This document shows, in pieces, positions 6,663 through 9,549 of a DNA stretch of 9,549 bases. The notes below the pieces were generated by a model that worked only from the letters and a program-made list of their open reading frames with translations, did no database searches and was not told where the DNA came from. Every line of letters starts with the position of its first letter. Position 1 is the first letter of the stretch. Source of the DNA: an uncultured Kiritimatiellota bacterium. Its GTDB lineage: Bacteria; Verrucomicrobiota; Kiritimatiellia; RFP12; UBA1067. The stretch is from contig CAKULR010000055.1 of the NCBI GenBank assembly GCA_934667295.1, forward strand, positions 1 to 9,549. The letters run 5' to 3'. The translations under genes were made by a program, and so were the position numbers.

Positions 6663-8198
6663 ATGAAAGCAAATCTACTCGCCCTTGTCTGCACGGTGGC
6701 CGCCTGGACGGCCTCCGCTGCGTGTCCTGAATCGAACACCGCCTCCTGCGCCGCGCAGCGGACGCTGGACGAACTGCGTGCCCAGGCGGATGCGCGCATC
6801 GCGGAGATCCGCGCGACGCCGAACCGCGCGGTTCCCGACGGCGCGCCGACGTACTACCTCTCCGAACGGACGGGACGCGACGACGCCGACGGGCGCACGC
6901 CCGCGACCGCGTGGCGGACGGCGGCGCGCCTTGCGCGGGAGAAGATCGTGCCCGGCTCCTATGTGCTCTTCGAGCGCGGCGGCGTCTACCGTGGCACGGT
7001 GAAGGTGGCCCCTGGCGTCACCTACACGGCCTACGGCACGGGTCCCAAGCCCTGCATCTACGGCTCGCCCGAGGACGGCGCCGTTCCCGCGAAGTGGACG
7101 CGCACCGAGAACCCGAACGTGTGGGCCTACGACATCGGCCACCGCGACGTCGGGACGCTCGTCTTCGACGGCGGCGCGCGGCATGCGACGAAGATCGTGA
7201 TCCGCACGGACCGGAAGACGGGCGCGCGCTTCAACAAGTTCACGGGCCGTCCCTTCAACTCCTACCGCGACCTCGACGGGGACCTCCACTTCTGGCACGA
7301 CTACTACGAGAAGGGGACGGGGAAGGTCTACCTCTACAGCGCGCAGAACCCCGGCGAACGCTTCCGGTCGATCGAGTTCAACGTGAAGTGCCACGGCTTC
7401 GCGGTCGGCGGCGCGGTCGGCGTGACGATCGACAACGTCACCGTCAAGTACGTGGGCGTCCACGGCATCGGAGCGGGCACGTGCCGCGACCTCACCGTCT
7501 CGAACTGCGAGTTCGGCTGGATCGGCGGCTCGATCCAGGCGGAGGCGATCTTCGGGCGCGACTATCCCACGCGCCTCGGCAACGCCGTCGAGATCTACGG
7601 CGGCTGCGAGAACTACATGGTCACGAACTGCTACGCCTGGCAGGTCTACGACGCGGGCGTCACGCAGCAGTACAACATTCCGGAGAAGGCCGGCGCGAAG
7701 CGCTACGACCAGAGGAACGTCCGCTACGTACACAACGTCTTCGAGAAGTGCAACTACTCCGTCGAATACTTCCTCACCGCGCCGAAGGGGAACGGAAGCC
7801 GCATGGAGAACTTCGTCGTCGAGGACAACCTCATGTTCGACGCGGGCATCGGCTTCTGCGAGCAGCGTCCCGACCGCAACGAGGGGGCGCACATCAAGTC
7901 CTGGAGCCACGACGCGCGCAACCGCGCGAAGAATTACGTCATTCGGCGCAACGCCTTCTGCAGTTCGGGCGACATGCTCGTGCAGATCTGCAGCCGGCTG
8001 AAGAACGAGGACGGCTCCTCCTCGATGCCGACGATGACGGACAACGTCTTCATCGGCCGCGCGGGACAGCAGTTCGGCACGATCTCCGAGACGACCAATG
8101 CGCGCGAGACCTACGGTCCCGCCACGCAGGCCTACGTCGACCGGTTCGGCACGGGCAACCGTTGCCTCATTCTGCCCGCCGCCGCTCAAACTCCCTGA
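6663..8198 (+). CDS. Secreted right-handed parallel beta-helix protein
   Basis: The 511-residue product begins with a signal peptide (MKANLLALVCTVAAWTASA; likely cleavage after A19, directly before A20-C21). A lipoprotein form anchored at C21 is conceivable but SAAC is a poor lipobox. After a short helical linker comes YYLSERTGRDDADGRTPATAWRT (residues 64-86 in all), whose DG..PATAWRT pattern opens many extracellular beta-helix proteins in polysaccharide-degrading bacteria. Residues ~254-465 show repeating strand-turn units, for example VTIDNVTVKYV, LTVSNCEFGWI, YMVTNCYAW, VRYVHNVFEKC, FVVEDNLMFDAG, YVIRRNAFC and MTDNVF, each with the N-x-hydrophobic/aromatic step of a parallel beta-helix. 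Polysaccharide lyase, glycoside hydrolase or a sugar-binding role are all possible; I see no diagnostic active site. Start ATG 6663 follows the -10 by eight bases. The last 32 bases overlap the converging queC gene. Confidence 0.8.
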   Translation: MKANLLALVCTVAAWTASAACPESNTASCAAQRTLDELRAQADARIAEIRATPNRAVPDGAPTYYLSERTGRDDADGRTPATAWRTAARLAREKIVPGSYVLFERGGVYRGTVKVAPGVTYTAYGTGPKPCIYGSPEDGAVPAKWTRTENPNVWAYDIGHRDVGTLVFDGGARHATKIVIRTDRKTGARFNKFTGRPFNSYRDLDGDLHFWHDYYEKGTGKVYLYSAQNPGERFRSIEFNVKCHGFAVGGAVGVTIDNVTVKYVGVHGIGAGTCRDLTVSNCEFGWIGGSIQAEAIFGRDYPTRLGNAVEIYGGCENYMVTNCYAWQVYDAGVTQQYNIPEKAGAKRYDQRNVRYVHNVFEKCNYSVEYFLTAPKGNGSRMENFVVEDNLMFDAGIGFCEQRPDRNEGAHIKSWSHDARNRAKNYVIRRNAFCSSGDMLVQICSRLKNEDGSSSMPTMTDNVFIGRAGQQFGTISETTNARETYGPATQAYVDRFGTGNRCLILPAAAQTP

Positions 8199-8844
8199 GC
8201 CCGCGGTTGCGGAGGAGGCACGAGGGGCAGGTGCCGCAGCCTGCCCCGGGCACGCCGTTGTAGCAGGTGACGGTCTCGTTCTTGATGACGTCGAGGATAC
8301 CGAGCTTCGCGGCGAGCGCCCATTCGTCCGCTTTCGACATGTCCATGAACGGCGTGACGATCCGGAAGGGCCATTCCATCGCGAGGCGCATCATGCGCTG
8401 CTGGGCCCGGATGAAGACGCGGCGGCAGTCGGGGTAGCCGGAGAAGTCGGCCTGCGAGACGCCGGTGTAGAGGACCCTCGCGCCGAGGGACTTCGCCCAC
8501 ACGCCGGCGGCAAGGAGGAAGAGCGCGTTGCGGCCCTCGACGACGGTCGTGGGGCAGGTGGCGCCCGTGCGGCGCTCGATCTTCGCGGTGGGGTCCATCA
8601 GGGCGTTCGTCGTGAGGTGCCGGTAGAAGTCCATCGACACGACCTGGTGGGCGGCGACGCCGAAGCGCTTCGCGAGGCGGCGGGCGAACGTCGTCTCGAT
8701 GCGGTGGCGCTGGCCGTACCTGAACGTGATGGCGGCGACGTGGTCCGCCCCGTACTTCTTCACGGCAAGCGCGAGGCAGGTCGCGCTGTCCTGGCCGCCG
8801 CTCAACACGACGACGGCCTTGATGCTGGTGTTCTCGTTGTCCAT
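8167..8844 (-). CDS. queC: 7-cyano-7-deazaguanine synthase
   Basis: QueC converts 7-carboxy-7-deazaguanine to preQ0 using ATP and ammonia, a step in making queuosine for tRNA wobble positions (or deazaguanine-modified DNA). The 225-residue product has the PP-loop ATP-binding motif SGGQDS (15-20), FRYGQRH, the VEGRNALFL segment, and the zinc-binding cysteines C194, C203, C206 and C209 near the C-terminus (CGTCPSC preceded by TCYNG). The length is normal for QueC. The frame stays open to 8910, but ATG 8844 is chosen: it places SGGQDS at the usual distance from the N-terminus, and the TGC-TATACT promoter element ends ten bases before it, so 8910 would lie upstream of the transcript. No queD, queE, queF or folE neighbours are seen, and no preQ1 riboswitch fits in the near-absent leader. 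Confidence 0.93.
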   Translation of the reverse strand: MDNENTSIKAVVVLSGGQDSATCLALAVKKYGADHVAAITFRYGQRHRIETTFARRLAKRFGVAAHQVVSMDFYRHLTTNALMDPTAKIERRTGATCPTTVVEGRNALFLLAAGVWAKSLGARVLYTGVSQADFSGYPDCRRVFIRAQQRMMRLAMEWPFRIVTPFMDMSKADEWALAAKLGILDVIKNETVTCYNGVPGAGCGTCPSCLLRNRGLREFERRRAE

Positions 8845-8854
8845 GGCGGAGGAG

Positions 8855-8863
8855 AGTATAGCA
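8855..8863 (-). promoter_or_regulatory. Extended -10 promoter of queC (near-leaderless)
   Basis: On the minus strand TGC-TATACT occupies 8863-8855, ten bases before the ATG at 8844. Transcription should begin about four bases before the start codon. No clear -35 is seen. Confidence 0.6.
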
Positions 8864-8868
8864 CGTCC

Positions 8869-8898
8869 TTGCGGGACGTGGCGCGGTTTTGCTAGAAT
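8869..8898 (+). promoter_or_regulatory. Promoter of the sugar-binding-type gene (extended -10)
   Basis: TGC-TAGAAT lies at 8890-8898, with TTGCGG (8869-8874) 18 nt upstream of the hexamer as a weak -35. The leader would be about 20 nt and carries the strong purine-rich site GGAAAGGAAG before ATG 8925. It is divergent from the queC promoter only ~30 bp away. Confidence 0.5.
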
Positions 8899-8924
8899 AG
8901 CCCGAAACAACGGAAAGGAAGAAG

Positions 8925-9549
8925 ATGAAAGGCTGTGTCTACATTGTCCTGATGCTGTGCGCGGGCATCGCGTGGGGTGCTGCGGAGGAATACGAGCTCG
9001 TGCCGTCCGACGCGAAGACGCCGTATGTCTTCGCGTCGAAGCCGAAGGAGTTCACCGGGAAGCCCGACGCCCGGTCGTTCGGGTTCGACGTGGACGGCGC
9101 GGCGCGCTTCGCGGACGTCCCCGCGTTCGGCCTCGACGGCGCGCTCAAGATCCGCATCCGCGCGACCGACCCGCAGACGGACGCCGTGGAGGTGACCTTC
9201 CAGCAGAGCGACCGCAAGGTGTGGGGCTGCTCGGGGCTGCCCATCGGCCCGGAATGGAGCGACGTGGTCCTGCCGTTCGCGGAGATGAAGTACTTCAGCC
9301 ACTGGGGCCATCTGCCGCCCGTCCAGGAGGGCGACCGGCCGGATCCGAGGCTCCTGCGCGCGATCCGCTTCTGCTACGGCGCGTGGCTCTGCCGGGGCTC
9401 GCTCGACAAGCCGCACGGCTTCGAGGTGGCGTCCGTCAAGCTCGTCCGCCTGCCGCCAGGGGCGTTCGGGGACGGGAAGGACCATTCGCTCGACGAGTTT
9501 CCGCGCCTCGCGGGCGAGGTGGACGACACGGCGCGCTTCCAGCGGGCCG
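8925..9549 (+). CDS. Secreted protein with jelly-roll-like sugar-binding module (3' truncated)
   Basis: The frame is open to the right edge; 208 residues are visible. It begins with a signal peptide (MKGCVYIVLMLCAGIAWG, cleavage plausible after G18). Residues ~30-175 form a beta-rich domain with DGALKIRIRA, AVEVTFQQSD, WSDVVLPFAEMKYF and LLRAIRFCYGAW, ending in FEVASVKLVRLP; this is the strand order of carbohydrate-binding jelly-roll modules (CBM11/CIA30-like in general shape). The same order appears in the tail of the protein at the left edge of the window. The rest, probably the catalytic part, lies beyond the window, so the enzyme class is unknown. The start ATG follows a good ribosome-binding site (GGAAAGGAAG, 8912-8921). 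It is transcribed divergently from queC. Confidence 0.7.
   Translation, partial: MKGCVYIVLMLCAGIAWGAAEEYELVPSDAKTPYVFASKPKEFTGKPDARSFGFDVDGAARFADVPAFGLDGALKIRIRATDPQTDAVEVTFQQSDRKVWGCSGLPIGPEWSDVVLPFAEMKYFSHWGHLPPVQEGDRPDPRLLRAIRFCYGAWLCRGSLDKPHGFEVASVKLVRLPPGAFGDGKDHSLDEFPRLAGEVDDTARFQRA

Noticed and set aside
5958..6666. Plus-strand open frames opposite the small-gene cassette (5958-6425 and 6226-6666)
   Set aside because: The minus-strand genes have a promoter, stop/start coupling, a ribosome-binding site and one recognisable family; the plus frames have none of these.
6675..8189. 504-codon minus-strand open frame antisense to the beta-helix gene
   Set aside because: Low-complexity V/R/D/A translation without domain pattern; the plus-strand gene has a signal peptide, repeats and a promoter.
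8098..8895. 265-codon plus-strand open frame opposite queC
   Set aside because: Shadow of queC, whose PP-loop and zinc cysteines are unmistakable.
8845..8910. N-terminal extension of queC to a start at 8910
   Set aside because: It would cross the queC extended -10 element and overlap the divergent promoter, and adds residues not typical of QueC.

Overview
This is a GC-rich bacterial window with densely packed genes. The genome is strongly GC-biased at third codon positions, which is why long open frames also run antisense to the real genes. Secreted carbohydrate-active proteins (a sugar-binding glycoside-hydrolase tail, a right-handed beta-helix protein and a second sugar-binding-type protein) mixed with housekeeping genes suggest a polysaccharide-degrading member of the PVC group, such as Kiritimatiellota, Lentisphaerota or Verrucomicrobiota. 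That assignment is inference from gene content, not from a marker gene.

Layout. (1) 2-736 (+): 3' part of a large secreted glycoside-hydrolase-like protein. (2) 835-2586 (+): long-form acyl-CoA dehydrogenase with its own promoter. (3) 2623-5737 (+): a tight operon of argC (arginine biosynthesis), parB (chromosome partitioning; its ATG overlaps the argC stop) and a secreted M28 metallopeptidase resembling glutaminyl cyclase, closed by a hairpin terminator. (4) 5760-6591 (-): three small, tightly coupled genes of visibly lower GC than their surroundings. The last encodes a DUF4160 protein; the other two I do not recognise. (5) 6663-8198 (+): secreted parallel beta-helix protein, divergent from the small-gene cassette. 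(6) 8167-8844 (-): queC, for 7-deazaguanine (queuosine) biosynthesis, overlapping the beta-helix gene tail to tail. (7) 8925-9549 (+): 5' part of another secreted protein with a jelly-roll-like sugar-binding module, divergent from queC.

Two signals stand out. First, six transcription units are each preceded by an extended -10 element of the form TGN-TATACT (or a near variant). In four of the six the best start codon lies only 7-10 nt beyond that element, so these messages should be leaderless or nearly so; this also corrects the starts of argC, queC and the first cassette gene. Second, the 5760-6591 cassette has a toxin-antitoxin-like architecture (small overlapping genes, own promoter, an inverted repeat over its -35, foreign composition) and includes a DUF4160 protein. 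It is the best candidate here for an undescribed system.
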